Source: Dryomyza anilis (lineage: Eukaryota > Arthropoda > Insecta > Diptera > Dryomyzidae). Taken from it: DNA of 64,000 bases. Below the pieces are notes generated by a model. It did not search any database, was not told the DNA's origin, and was given only the letters and a program-made list of their open reading frames with translations. Below, piece after piece: positions 22,701 to 34,437 of this stretch. How positions within the stretch are numbered: the stretch's first letter is position 1; the number at the start of each line of letters is the position of its first letter. Location: assembly GCA_951804985.1 (NCBI GenBank), contig OX638133.1, forward strand, positions 6,840,501-6,904,500, written 5' to 3'. The position numbers and the translations under genes are program-made.

Positions 22701-23514
22701 TTGAATATAACAAATTTCATGAACTTTTAAAACATTTATGAATTTAAAGTATTTTATAAATATATCAATTGCTTCGAATTTTATAAATTTTTATGAATTA
22801 CACGACCTATATTATGTTCATCAAAATCAGTTGGGTTTTATTAATGCAAGTTCCTCACAACTTTATTGCTTTTGTATTTATTCACATAATCTTTCACAAC
22901 ACAAACGAAAAATAAAAATTCACCACAATGCTATAAGACTAATAAAAATTGCACATATTTTCCGGAAGAGGAAATCGCTTGTCACAATGTCGCCGATAAA
23001 AATGTCAGCGAGTAATTTCCACCCAGTTCCTTTTGTAGTTCGTTGCCTCGCAGACCAGACATTTTTCCATCTACACCGATCTCATCAATGGCAGCGCCAT
23101 AAAATTCACCAGCCTTCTCCGCCAGTTTTATGTTGCCTTTAGTCTGCCTCTATCCAGTAATTTTACATGTCATAAAACATAAATAAATTGCAGTTCTATC
23201 AACACATAACGCATACTTCGATTACGTTACATGGACCGACGAGGACGTTGAGAATGTAAATGACTCGAATACTGCCTTAAGCACTCCACTGGGTATCGTT
23301 TCGAACAGCTCACCATTGTCTATAACGGAATTTATTGAATAGATATTCGGTTAGAAATTTTGTGGAAATTTTTATGTTGAAAATGAATTTTGACACTTAT
23401 TTTTTATTTCATTTAAAATATAAATAAATAATAGAAGCTTATTTGAAATATTTAGTAGGATAAAAAATACACAAAAATACAGCGGATAATAATTTATCAA
23501 AAATCACAAAAATA
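22701..23514. other. Unique island at the satellite orientation switch
   Basis: About 0.8 kb of non-satellite DNA separates forward array B from reverse array C. It holds the candidate two-exon gene fragment at 22982-23319. Confidence 0.45.
22982..23319 (-). CDS. Candidate two-exon coding fragment, unrecognised
   Basis: Minus-strand exon 23319-23231 (acceptor GTTATAG after a T-rich tract; reads NGELFETIPSGVLKAVFES and on to a donor CAT|GTAACG) joins in phase, across an 87-base intron, to exon 23143-22982. That exon reads KLAEKAGEFYGAAIDEIG then GLRGNELQKELGG and ends in TGA. Amino-acid composition and codon choice look like real protein in otherwise AT-rich repeat DNA. No start codon is visible, so a 5' exon is missing or the fragment is dead. 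I recognise no family. The plus strand over 23194-23341 is also open (TWTDEDVENVND), so the strand call is tentative. Confidence 0.35.
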
Positions 23515-26500
23515 ACTATAGAAATTCATAAAATTCATAATATTCATAAAATTCAAAAAATTCATAAAATTCATAAAATTCATGAAGATCATAAAATTCA
23601 TAAAATTCATAAAATTCATAAAATTCATAAAATTCATAAAATTCATAAAATTCATAAAATTCATTAAATTCATAAAATTCATAAAATTCATAAAATTCAT
23701 AAAATTCATAAAATTCATAAAATTCATAAAATTCATAAAATTCATAAAATTCATAAAATTCAAAATTCATAAAATTAATAAAATTCATAAAATTCATAAA
23801 ATTCATAAAATTCATAAAATTCATAAAATTCATAAAATACATAAAATTCATAAAATGAAAAAAATCATAAAATTCATAAAAATCATAAAAATCATAAAAA
23901 TCATAAAAATTATAAAAATCATAAAAATCATAAAAATCATAAAAATCATAAAAATCATAAAAATCATAAAATTCATAAAATTCATAAAATTAAAAAAATC
24001 ATAAAATTCATAAAATTCATAAAAATCATAAAAATCATAAAAATCATAAAAATCATAAAATTCATAAAAATCATAAAATTCATAAAATTCATAAAATTCA
24101 TAAAATTCATAAAATTCATAAAATTCATAAAATTCATAAAATTCATAAAATTCATAAAATTCATAAAATTCATAAAATTCATAAAATTCATAAAATTCAT
24201 AAAATTCATAAAATTCATAAAATTCATAAAATTCATAAAATTCATAAAATTCATAAAATTCAAAATTCATAAAATTAATAAAATTCATAAAATTCATAAA
24301 ATTCATAAAATTCATAAAATTCATAAAATTCATAAAATTCATAAAATACATAAAATTCATAAAATGAAAAAAATCATAAAATTCATAAAAATCATAAAAA
24401 TCATAAAAATCATAAAAATCATAAAAATCATAAAAATCATAAAAATCATAAAAATCATAAAATTCATAAAATTCATAAAATTCATAAAATTCATAAAATT
24501 CATAAAATTCATAAAATTCATAAAATTCATAAAATTCATAAAATTCATAAAATTCATAAAATTCATAAAATTCATAAAATTCATAAAATTCATAAAATTC
24601 ATAAAATTCATAAAATTCATAAAATTCATAAAATTCATAAAATTCATAAAATTCATAAAATTCATAAAATTCATAAAATTCATAAAATTCATAAAATTCA
24701 TAAAATTCATAAAATTCATAAAATTCATAAAATTCATAAAATTCATAAAATTCATAAAATTCATAAAATTCATAAAATTCATAAAATTCATAAAATTCAT
24801 AAAATTCATAAAATTCATAAAATTCATAAAATTCATAAAATTCATAAAATTCATAAAATTCATAAAATTCATAAAATTCATAAAATTCATAAAATTCATA
24901 AAATTCATAAAATTCATAAAATTCATAAAATTCATAAAATTCATAAAATTCATAAAATTCATAAAATTCATAAAATTCATAAAATTCATAAAATTCATAA
25001 AATTCATAAAATTCATAAAATTCATAAAATTCATAAAATTCATAAAATTCATAAAATTCATAAAATTCATAAAATTCATAAAATTCATAAAATTCATAAA
25101 ATTCATAAAATTCATAAAATTCATAAAATTCATAAAATTCATAAAATTCATAAAATTCATAAAATTCATAAAATTCATAAAATTCATAAAATTCATAAAA
25201 TTCATAAAATTCATAAAATTCATAAAATTCATAAAATTCATAAAATTCATGAAATTCATAAAATTCATAAAATTCATAAAATTAAAAAATTCATTATTTC
25301 ATAAAATTCATAAAATTCCTAAATTCATAAAATTTATAAAATTCATAAAATTCATAAAATTCATAAAATTCATAAAATTCATAAAATTCATAAAATTCAT
25401 AAATTTCATAAAATTTATAAAATTCATAAAATTCATAAAATTCATTAAATTCATTAAATTCATTAAATTCATTAAATTCATTAAATTCATTAAATTCATA
25501 AAATTCATAAAATTCATACAATTCATAAAATTCATAAAATTCATAAAATTCATAAAATTCATAAAATTCATAAAATTCATAAAATTCATAAAATTCATAA
25601 AATTCATAAAATTCATAAAATTCATAAAATTCATAAAATTCATAAAATTCATAAAATTCATAAAATTCATAAAATTCATAAAATTCATAAAATTCATAAA
25701 ATTCATAAAATTCATAAAATTCATAAAATTCATAAAATTCATAAAATTCATAAAATTCATAAAATTCATAAAATTCATAAAATTCATATAATTCATATAA
25801 TTCATAAAATTCATAAAATTCATAAAATTCATAAAATTCATAAAATTCATAAAATTCATAAAATTCATAAAATTCATAAAATTCATAAAATTCATAAAAT
25901 TCATAAAATTCATAAAATTCATAAAATTCATAAAATTCATAAAATTCATAAAATTCAAAAAATTCATTAAATTCATTAAATTCATTAAATTCATAAAATT
26001 CATAAAATTCATAAAATTCATAAAATTCATAAAATTCATAAAATTCATAAAATTCATAAAATTCATAAAATTCATAAAATTCATAAAATTCATAAAATTC
26101 ATAAAATTCATAAAATTCATAAAATTCATAAAATTCATAAAATTCATAAAATTCATAAAATTCATAAAATTCATAAAATTCATAAAATTCATAAAATTCA
26201 TAAAATTCATAAAATTCATAAAATTTATAAAATTCATAAAATTCATAAAATTCATAAAATTCATAAAATTCATAAAATTCACAAAATTCATAAAATTCAT
26301 AAAATTCATAAAATTCATAAAATTCATAAAATTCATAAAATTCATAAAATTCATAAAATTCATAATATTCATAAAATTCATAAAATTCATACAATTCATA
26401 AAATTCATAAAATTCATAAAATTTATAAAATTCATAAAAATCATAAAATTCAAAAATTCTTAAAATTCACCAATTTCACCAAATTCATAAAATTCACAAT

Positions 26501-26525
26501 TTTCATAAAATTCATCAAATTTATT
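23515..26525 (-). repeat. 9-bp satellite GAATTTTAT, array C (reverse)
   Basis: Three kilobases of the same unit as arrays A and B, read on the opposite strand (ATAAAATTC on plus). A GATTTTTAT variant block recurs at about 23870-23970, 24020-24060 and 24380-24460. A core at 24465-25275 of about 90 copies is nearly perfect. Blocks with ATTAAATTC occur at about 25440-25500 and 25960-25990. Confidence 0.97.
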
Positions 26526-27483
26526 TCATTTCAAAATTCATATTTTATTCCACGTCGCTTCCTCCATACAGCCTCTTGGTCACTGCATGTGCTTGTCACT
26601 GTTTTGCCAACCAAATTGATAAATTCAATTTCAAGTTTCGCATAAAAGTTGTTTGCTTTTTATTTCAATCTATTTAAACATCAACATCATCATCAGCAGC
26701 AGCAACAACAGTACGAGGGTGATACGCGCAGCAACATGATGAACTAATTGAATTTCATTTCCGTTTCCGTTTCGCACACTGCTTCAGTTAGTGACTCCAG
26801 TCTCTAAAGCAGCAGCGGCGCCACCAGTAGTAGCAGCAGTTTCTAGCCACGATGCCAAATGCCAAAAAGTTTCAATGTCTAAACTTGGCTTAAATTCAAT
26901 TGTTGCAAACGCGCAAAACTTTCCATTTTTCTATTTCGATTTTTGTTATTTTTTGTGTGTGTTTTTTTTGTAGATTCAGTTGATGTTCATATCTTGAAGC
27001 AGTTGGCAACGCAATCGTTGACAGCAGCCGACGCAGCGTAAGTAAATCGTCGACGTATCAAAAATCACATGAACGCTGCGTTTGGTTGTATGCGTAAGTC
27101 TCTGAGTGTGTCTCTCGCTGTGTGTGTGTGTGCGTGAATACAGTCAAATGACGTTTAATCTGCGCACAGCTGGGTGGCAAACTTTTGACTTTTCTAGGTT
27201 TCTATGTGGTAGTCAATGTTGTAGTTGTAAACTAAAAGCACCACAGAAAAGTTTTCGCTGTGCTTAAAAGTCTCATAGCGCTTATGCGTTGTTGTCTGTC
27301 TAAAAATAGTAATACATATTTTGATTTAAGAAGAAATGTTCAGTTTATTTAGGGTATTATTTTTTTTTATATGAAAAAAATAATTATTGAACTAAATTAA
27401 ATTTAACACGCGCTTTTCAATTAAAACTAAAAAAGACTGAAATTCCCTAAAAAATAAAAGGCAATGTATGACCCTTAACGTTT
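26526..27483. other. GC-richer unique DNA with CAG and GT tracts
   Basis: CATCATCAGCAGCAGCAAC-like and GTGTGTGTG tracts are present. The candidate internal exon at 26974-27037 lies here. Nothing else was recognised. Confidence 0.4.
26974..27037 (+). CDS. Candidate 64-base internal exon, unrecognised
   Basis: A strong acceptor (GTTTTTTTTGTAG) and a consensus donor (GTAAGT at 27038) bracket 64 bases. One frame is open throughout and reads SVDVHILKQLATQSLTAADA, an amphipathic helix-like peptide. The exon enters needing one upstream base and leaves with two, so flanking exons are required. None was found nearby, which would mean introns that contain the satellite or A-rich blocks. The other two frames contain stops. 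The splice sites are seen directly; that the exon is used is inferred. Confidence 0.4.
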
Positions 27484-29345
27484 TTTTTTTAATTTTATCC
27501 GAAATGTCGTAGCCAATACAGGAAACACAAAAACAAAAACACTAAAACAATAAAAGCAAAAGAAAAATGAAAAATCAAAAACACAAAAATAAAAACAAAT
27601 GCAAAAACAAAAGAGCACAAAAGATAAAATTAAAATTGCAAAAAAACAAAAAATGTAAAAACACAAACACAAAAACCGAAACGCAAAAAACACCAAAAAC
27701 AAACGTCAAAATAATAGCAAAATCGAAAACACAAAATAAAAAACACAGAAACAAAAGCAAAAACACGAATATAAAAGAAAAAAACAATAAAAAAACACAA
27801 GCAAAATCATCAGCACAAAATACAAACGCCAAAATAACAGCTAAATCCAAAACACAAAAGCAAAACCACAAAAATTAAAATTGCTAAAACACATAAAAAG
27901 AAAAAACACAAAAACAAAAGCAAATACGTAAAAATAAAAGAAAAAAGGAAAAAACATTACAAAAAACAAACGAAAATACAAAAAAAATGTAAAAACACAA
28001 AGGCAAAATCCGAAACGCAAAACACAAAAAAAGGCCAAAATAATAGTAAAATCGAAAACACAAAAGAAAAAAACACAGAAACAAAGGCCAAAACACAAAT
28101 ATAAAAGAAAAATGAAAAAAAAACCTGCAAAAACAAAAGCAAAATCATTAGCACAAAAAACAAACGCCAAAATAACAGCAAAATCAAAAACACAAAGGCA
28201 AAAAAACAAAAGGAAAACCCCAAAAATTAAAATTGTTAAAATACAAAGAAAAAATAAAAACACAAAAACAAAAGCAAATACGCAAAAATAAAAAAAAAGT
28301 AAAAAACAAACGAAAATACAAAAATATACAAACAAAAATGTAAAAACACAAAGACAAAAGCAGAAACGCAAAACACACAAAAAATAAACACCAAAATAAT
28401 AGAAAAATCGAAAATACAAAAGAAAAAAAAAACAGAAACAAAGACGAAAACACAAATATATATAATAAAAATATAAAAGAAAAATGAAAAAAACACACAA
28501 AAACAAAAGCAAAATCATTGGCACAAAAATCAAATGCTGGAAGGACAGCAAAAACAAGAAAAACAAAACCCCAAAAATTAAAATTGCTAAAACACAAAAA
28601 AGTAAAAACACAAAAACAAAAGCAGATACGTAAAAATAAATAAAAAAGGAAAAAAATTACAAAAAACAAACGCAAATACAAAAAAAAAACACAAAAGCAG
28701 AAACGCGAAACATACAAAAAACAAACGCCAAAATAATTGCAAAATTGAAAACAAAAAAGAAAAAAACGCAGAAACAAAGGCAAAACAATCAAATATAAAA
28801 GAAAAATGAAAAAAACACACAAAGACAAAAGCAAAGTCCTTTGCACATATCAAAGGCAAAACCCAAAAATTAAAATTGCTAAAACCCAAAAATATAAAAA
28901 CAAATGCGCAAAAATAAAAGAAAAAGGAAGAAAATTACCGAAAACAAAAGCAAATACAAAAAATATGTAAAAACACAAAAGCATAAACGCAAGACACACA
29001 AAAAACAAACGCTAAAATAATAGAAAAATCGAAAACACAAAAGAAAAAAATACAGAAACAAAGGCAAAAACACAAATATAAAAGAAAAATGAAAAAAACA
29101 CACATAAACAAAAGCAAAATCAATAGCAAAATAAAACAAACGCCAAAATGGCAGCGAAATCAAAAAATCAAAAACACAAAAAACAAAGGCAAAACTCCAA
29201 AAAGTGAAATTGCTAAAATACAAAAAAAAAATAAAAACACAAAATCAAAAGCAAATACGCAAAAATAAAAGAAAAAGAAAAAAAAACAAACGCAAATACA
29301 AATAAAAAAAGCCAAAATCACATAAACAAAAGCAAAACAAAAATA
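27484..29345 (+). repeat. A-rich CAAAAAC-type block with ~300-350 bp higher-order units
   Basis: Almost pure A/C-rich strand made of words such as AAAAACACAAAAAC and AAAAGCAAA. A landmark CAAAAATTAAAATTGCTAAAA recurs at about 27869, 28219, 28570, 28861 and (diverged) 29191, so units of about 290-350 bp are repeated in tandem. AACAAACGCCAAAATAA recurs with it. Open frames here are compositional artefacts. Confidence 0.9.
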
Positions 29346-30434
29346 AGCATGAGCAACCTTTCTAAGAAAAGATATGTAACAAAAGCAAAACATGAAATAA
29401 AAACAAACATAAAAAGAAATTCTAAGAAAATATACAAAATAAAGCATGATTCAGATCAGCATACATTTTATTTATTTATTTTTGTAGTTTGTTACTAAAC
29501 TTTTATTTTCTTCAGTAGGTATGTAGAGTATGTGGAAAAATTAACATAAATTTTTAAAAAACAGTTTAAAAACATCAAAAAATCCCGTTCCACAGTCCGT
29601 ATATAAAATACTAGTAATAATAATAAAACCGAAACTCTTTATATCTGGTAATTTATGAATTTTGTTTAATGGTTTTGGTTACTGGTTACGAAAAATAAAC
29701 GGTTTTAAATTGATATTGGTTTGGAATATGGTTTAAATCCCTGCAGGGCCCTGGTTCAAATACATAATAAAAATTTTAGTATTGATTAATTTTAGTATAG
29801 TGTTTTTTTAAATACCTTAACGTGGTCATAATGCATAGTGCATAAATTTATTTTCATTTATTTTATTGATTAAAATTATATAGCGCACAATTTATTTTTT
29901 AAACTCTTATTTGTGTTTTAGTGGTAACAAAAATAAATCTTTTATTACCAACTGACCAATCCAATAACCAACGCTCGACTGTTGCCATTTTATGATGCTG
30001 TAAATTGGCCACAGTCTGTGGCGCTCATCACTGGCCAACGGTGAACTCTTCCATCAGTTGACCACAACGAATGCATAAACTGTTGGTTGGTTGGTTGGAT
30101 GGCTGCCTGTGTGGATAGTAGGTTGGTTGGTTGGCTGTTTGGTTAAACTGTTGGTTGGATTTTCGGTCGAGTTGCGTGTGTTTAAATAAAATGTATTTTT
30201 AGATGTTAGTTTGCTCATGTCCATCATTCTTATTGTTGTTGTTGTTTTTGAACTGATTGTCACGCAAAGTAATCACTGAACGGATTTCCGCAATGACATG
30301 AGTTGACAGTATTTGCAAAAAAGTTATTTACAACGGTGACGTGGTTAAAACATTAACATTGTTCTTTTTATAAGCTTAAATCACTATAACGTAGTTTTAA
30401 TTTATTTAGATGATGATGTATGTGATGAGGCACT
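29346..30434. other. Spacer between A-rich and T-rich blocks
   Basis: AT-rich DNA with a GGTTGGTT-type stretch at about 30085-30165 and a GC-richer patch at 29950-30060. No gene was recognised. Confidence 0.4.
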
Positions 30435-32090
30435 GTTTTCACTTTTGTGTTTTTTCTTTTGTTCTTGTGCATTGCATTTGATTTTTCTATGGTTTTATGC
30501 TTTTGTTTTATTTTTGCTTTTGATTTTATTTTGTTTTGTTTTTTTTTGCATTTGTTTTTAGTTTTTTGCTTTTGTTTTTGTGTTTTTACTTTTTATTTTG
30601 CTTTTGTGTTTTACTTTTGTGATTTTGTTTTTGCGTTTTTTTCTCTTGTTTTTGTTTTTTTTTTGTGTGCTTTGATTATGTTTTTTCGTTTGTGTTTTAC
30701 TTTTGTTATTTGATTTTGCGTTTTTTCTCCTTTTTTTTTTTGTTTTTGTGCTTTGCTTTTGTTTTGTGTATTTGTTCTCGTGTTTTTGCTTTTGTTTTTC
30801 TTTTTGTTTTTTGCTTTTGTATTGGTGTTTTTGTCGTTTGTGTTTTGTTTATACTGATGATGATGTATTTGATGCGTCACTGTTTTCACTTTTGTGTTTT
30901 CTTTTGTTCTTGTGCATTGTATTTGATTTTTCTATGTTTTTTTTGCTTTTGTTTTTTTTTTATTGCTTTTGATTGTGTTTTTGGTTTTTTTTCTTTTGTT
31001 TTGTGTTTTTACTTTTGATTTTGCATTTTTTTTGCGTTTGTGTTTTACTTTTACTTTTGTGATTTTTTTGTGTACTTTGCTTTTGTTTTTGCGTTTGTGT
31101 TTTACTTTTGTGATTTTGTTTTTGCGTTTGTGTTTTTGTTTCTACTTTTGTTTTGGGTTTTTGCTTGTTTTTTATTTTTACTTTTGTTTGTTTTTTTATG
31201 TTTTTGTGTTTTTCATTTGTTTTGATGTTCTTGTTTTTGCTTTTGATTTAATGTTTTTTGTTTTGATTTTGTTATTGTGATTTTGCTTTTATTTCGCTTT
31301 TGTTCTTGTTCTTGTGTATTTGGCTTTGATTTTTTTTTTGCATTTGTTTTTTTGTTTAGTTTTTGTATTTTTTTTATTTTAGTTTTAATTTTGTTTTTGC
31401 TTTTGTTCTTGTGTATTTGTTTCTGATGTTGTTCTTGAATTTGTTTTTTGGTTTATTTTTTGCTTTTGCTTTTGTGTTTTTGCTTTTGTTTTTGTTTTTG
31501 GTTTTTGCTTATGTTTTTGTGTTTTTACTCTTGATTTTGCTTTTGTTCTTGCGTTTGTGTTATACTTTTGTGATTTGGTTTTTGCGTTTTTTTCTCTTGT
31601 TTTTGCTTTTATTTGGTTTTTGTGTGCTTTGCTTTTGTTTTGTGTATTTGTTCTCGTGTTTTTGCTTTTGTTTTTCTTTTTTGCTTTTGTTTTGAAGTTT
31701 TTGTTTTTGTTTATATTTTTGTTTTGTGTTTTTGCTTGTTTTTAATTTTTACTTTTTTTGTTTTTTTTTTTTATGTTTTGTGTTTTTCATTTGTTTTTGT
31801 GTTCTTGTTTTTGCTTTTGATTTTATGTTTTTTTATTTTGATTTTGTTGTTGTGATTTTGCATTTATTTCGCTTTTGGTCTTGTTTTTGTGTATTTGCCT
31901 TTGATTTTTTTTTTGCATTTGTTTTTTGGTTTAGTTTTTGTATTTTTTTATTTTAATTTTGTTTTTGCTTTTTTTTCGTTTTTGTTCTTGTGTATTTGTA
32001 TCTGATTTTGTTCTTGAATTTGTTTTTTGGTTAATTTTTTTCTTGTGTGTTTTTGTTTTTGCTTTTGTTTTTGTTTTTGTATTTTTTTAA
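30435..32090 (-). repeat. T-rich block, complementary to the A-rich block
   Basis: Words such as TTTTGCTTTTGTTTTTGTGT dominate. They are the complement of those at 27484-29345, so the two blocks face each other. A unit starting GATGATGATGTAT...GATG.G.CACTGTTTTCACTTTTGTG occurs at about 30410 and 30857, a spacing of roughly 447 bp. Another landmark (TTGTTCTTGAATTTGTTTT) recurs at about 31430 and 32005. Confidence 0.88.
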
Positions 32091-33936
32091 TATTTGAGAT
32101 AAAAAATGATAGATAAATATATAGATAGATGTGACGTATGAGTAACATTATTTGAATTCAAGTTTTACAGTTTGACGGAGCGTATGAGTAACGTTGATTA
32201 CTTAGAGTTCATTTAAAACATATTTAAACAAATAGTTTATTTAAAATTTTCAGAAATTAATTGAGTTTTGTGATTTAGTCATTTTTGGCGGTTTTTAGAT
32301 AATTTTTACAAATTCATGAAATTACTGTTTTTATTTATAACCCACTAGGGATACCAATCCCGGGATTTGAGTCCCAGAAACTGATCACTGGATCGCCATA
32401 AAATACCTAGATTTTTCAGGTTTTTAAATTGGTGTGCTAGTATTAGTTTATTCAGAAGTCTTTCAATGTCTTTTCCATATTTTGCGGGGGTCTTTATTCT
32501 TAATGGTGATGTAAATTCAATGTACTCAAACATTTACTACTTTTGGTATAAAGTAATAAGTAATTTTTTTATTAAATTTAGTTTCCACCAAAAATATTTT
32601 TTTTCAAAAATTTTAATTTTTCATTAATAATTAAATTTTGTTTCTAAATTAAAATTTCGAATTGAATTCTTTCCTTTAATTCTTCTTTTTCCAAATATTT
32701 GATGTATGAACTTGATTGATGAAACTCACAGAAACTCACCACACCTAAATTCACCATATCCGAACTCACCACACCGAAACTCACCATACTAAAACTCACC
32801 ACAACATAAACTTACCACTGCGTTACAAAATATTTGTCAAAACCAGTCGAATTAACAACAGGACACAAATGACCTGTTCATTTTGAACAGGTCATTATCA
32901 AACAACCTATTTTAAAATTTATGAGAACCATTTATAAAATTTTAGCAGGTAGATATTTAAAAAGTACGAAATAAATGAGTATTATTTATTAAAATTCCAT
33001 TAGAAGAGGACAACGATTTTTTAACTTGCACTTAAAATAAACTAGTAAAAATTAGGTTTTATTTTAAATTTCTATATTTAACACTGTTTCATGCGATTTT
33101 TTCCGAATGGTTTACAACAAAAGCCTAAAAACTTATAATGTATCACTTTCGTGTTATTCTTTTGTAAATAATATAATTTATTGTTTCTGGATAGTGTTTT
33201 TTATGTGGTGATTATTGCTGTTTCTGTAACTAGTGTTTCTTTCTATTCTAAGTTCATATTATAGTCATGTCTGTCAACGCCTCCAACAAAATACTTCTGT
33301 TGCTTAATCTTATCGCTCTTGTTGTGCTAAGGGGTGTGGTCTAGGATAATTTCGATTTTCCATGGCTATTGTTGTCGCCCCCCCTCCCTTCTCGGGAAAA
33401 AATCGACGCGGTCATTTTGAGGACCACCAAGATATCATTTGTAGAGTATTTCTTTTGTTTTGGTTCCGTAGTCGAAATATGGTTTCTGTGTTTTTCTTTA
33501 TTTATTTTTATTGTCGATCGTAAATTAGTTGGTTTTATGGCCGGAACGTGACATTTAATCCATTTTGACAGGCAATTATGTCGGGGCGTGAATCTGTCGT
33601 ATCTTTAGGCATTCCTTAGTTTCTGTTTTCTGTTTTTTTCATGATGTGCTCAAGTGTCAGTTGATGGTTTCTGGTTTTTGACATTGCACTGTCATACGTT
33701 CTTCTCGCAACGTATGTCTTTAATTGACACTCGCACAAAGTGTAACAAAAAAAATGTATAATAGGATAAAATTGACACGCAGTTAATTTGTTTTGTTTTT
33801 ATGTCTATATTTTGACAATTACTTTGCCACAATTACATTTGCGAAATGATTGTTTAAATGTCACTTTTGTTTTGATTGATTCGATTCGTTGTCTTCGGAA
33901 TACTTTATATAAAAGTGCTCATAGAAATTCTTAATT
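32091..33936. other. Intergenic DNA with a hairpin and a Helitron-type minisatellite fragment
   Basis: A perfect hairpin with 13-bp arms (AATGACCTGTTCA, 32868-32880 and 32884-32896) is present. A 25-codon hydrophobic frame (ATG 33267, stop 33342-33344) resembles an isolated signal peptide but has no further support. Otherwise nothing was recognised. Confidence 0.35.
32729..32818 (+). repeat. AACTCACCACAC minisatellite fragment
   Basis: Five or six degenerate copies of a 14-15-bp unit (AACTCACCACACTAA type), identical in kind to the minisatellite inside the Helitrons at 46294 and 61932. It is probably a remnant of such an element, since neither Helitron end is present. Confidence 0.55.
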
Positions 33937-34437
33937 ACATAAATACATAAATCCATAAATACATAAATACATAAATACATAAATACATAAATACATAAAT
34001 ACATAAATACATAAATACATAAATACATAAATACATAAATACATAAATACATAAATACATAAATACATAAATACATAAATACATAAATACATAAATACAT
34101 AAATACATAAATACATAAATACATAAATACATAAATACATAAATACATAAATACATAAATACATAAATACATAAATACATAAATACATAAATACATAAAT
34201 ACATAAATACATAAATACATAAATACATAAATACATAAATACATAAATACATAAATACATAAATACATAAATACATAAATACATAAATACATAAATACAT
34301 AAATACATAAATACATAAATACATAAATACATAAATACATAAATACATAAATACATAAATACATAAATACATAAATACATAAATACATAAATACATAAAT
34401 ACATAAATACATAAATACATAAATACATAAATACTTA
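33937..34437. repeat. 8-bp satellite ACATAAAT
   Basis: About 62 head-to-tail copies of an 8-bp unit with almost no variation over 500 bp (one CCATAAAT near the left edge, one ACTTAAAT near the right). The period gives stop-free YLCIYVFM frames on the minus strand, which are artefacts. Confidence 0.97.

Noticed and set aside
18612..26453. Long open frames with MNF, EFY, IKF or KIH repeats
   Set aside because: A 9-bp unit without stops in several frames produces them automatically on both strands; there is no codon bias, start context or splice support.
23515..26525. CRISPR-like array
   Set aside because: Units are 9 bp head to tail without unique spacers, and the DNA is eukaryotic.
27475..32148. 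Phe/Leu-rich 'membrane protein' and Lys/Asn-rich frames
   Set aside because: Composition of A/C- and T/G-rich simple repeats, not genes.
33267..33344. 25-codon hydrophobic small open frame
   Set aside because: Looks like a lone signal peptide, but no mature part, promoter or splice donor was found.
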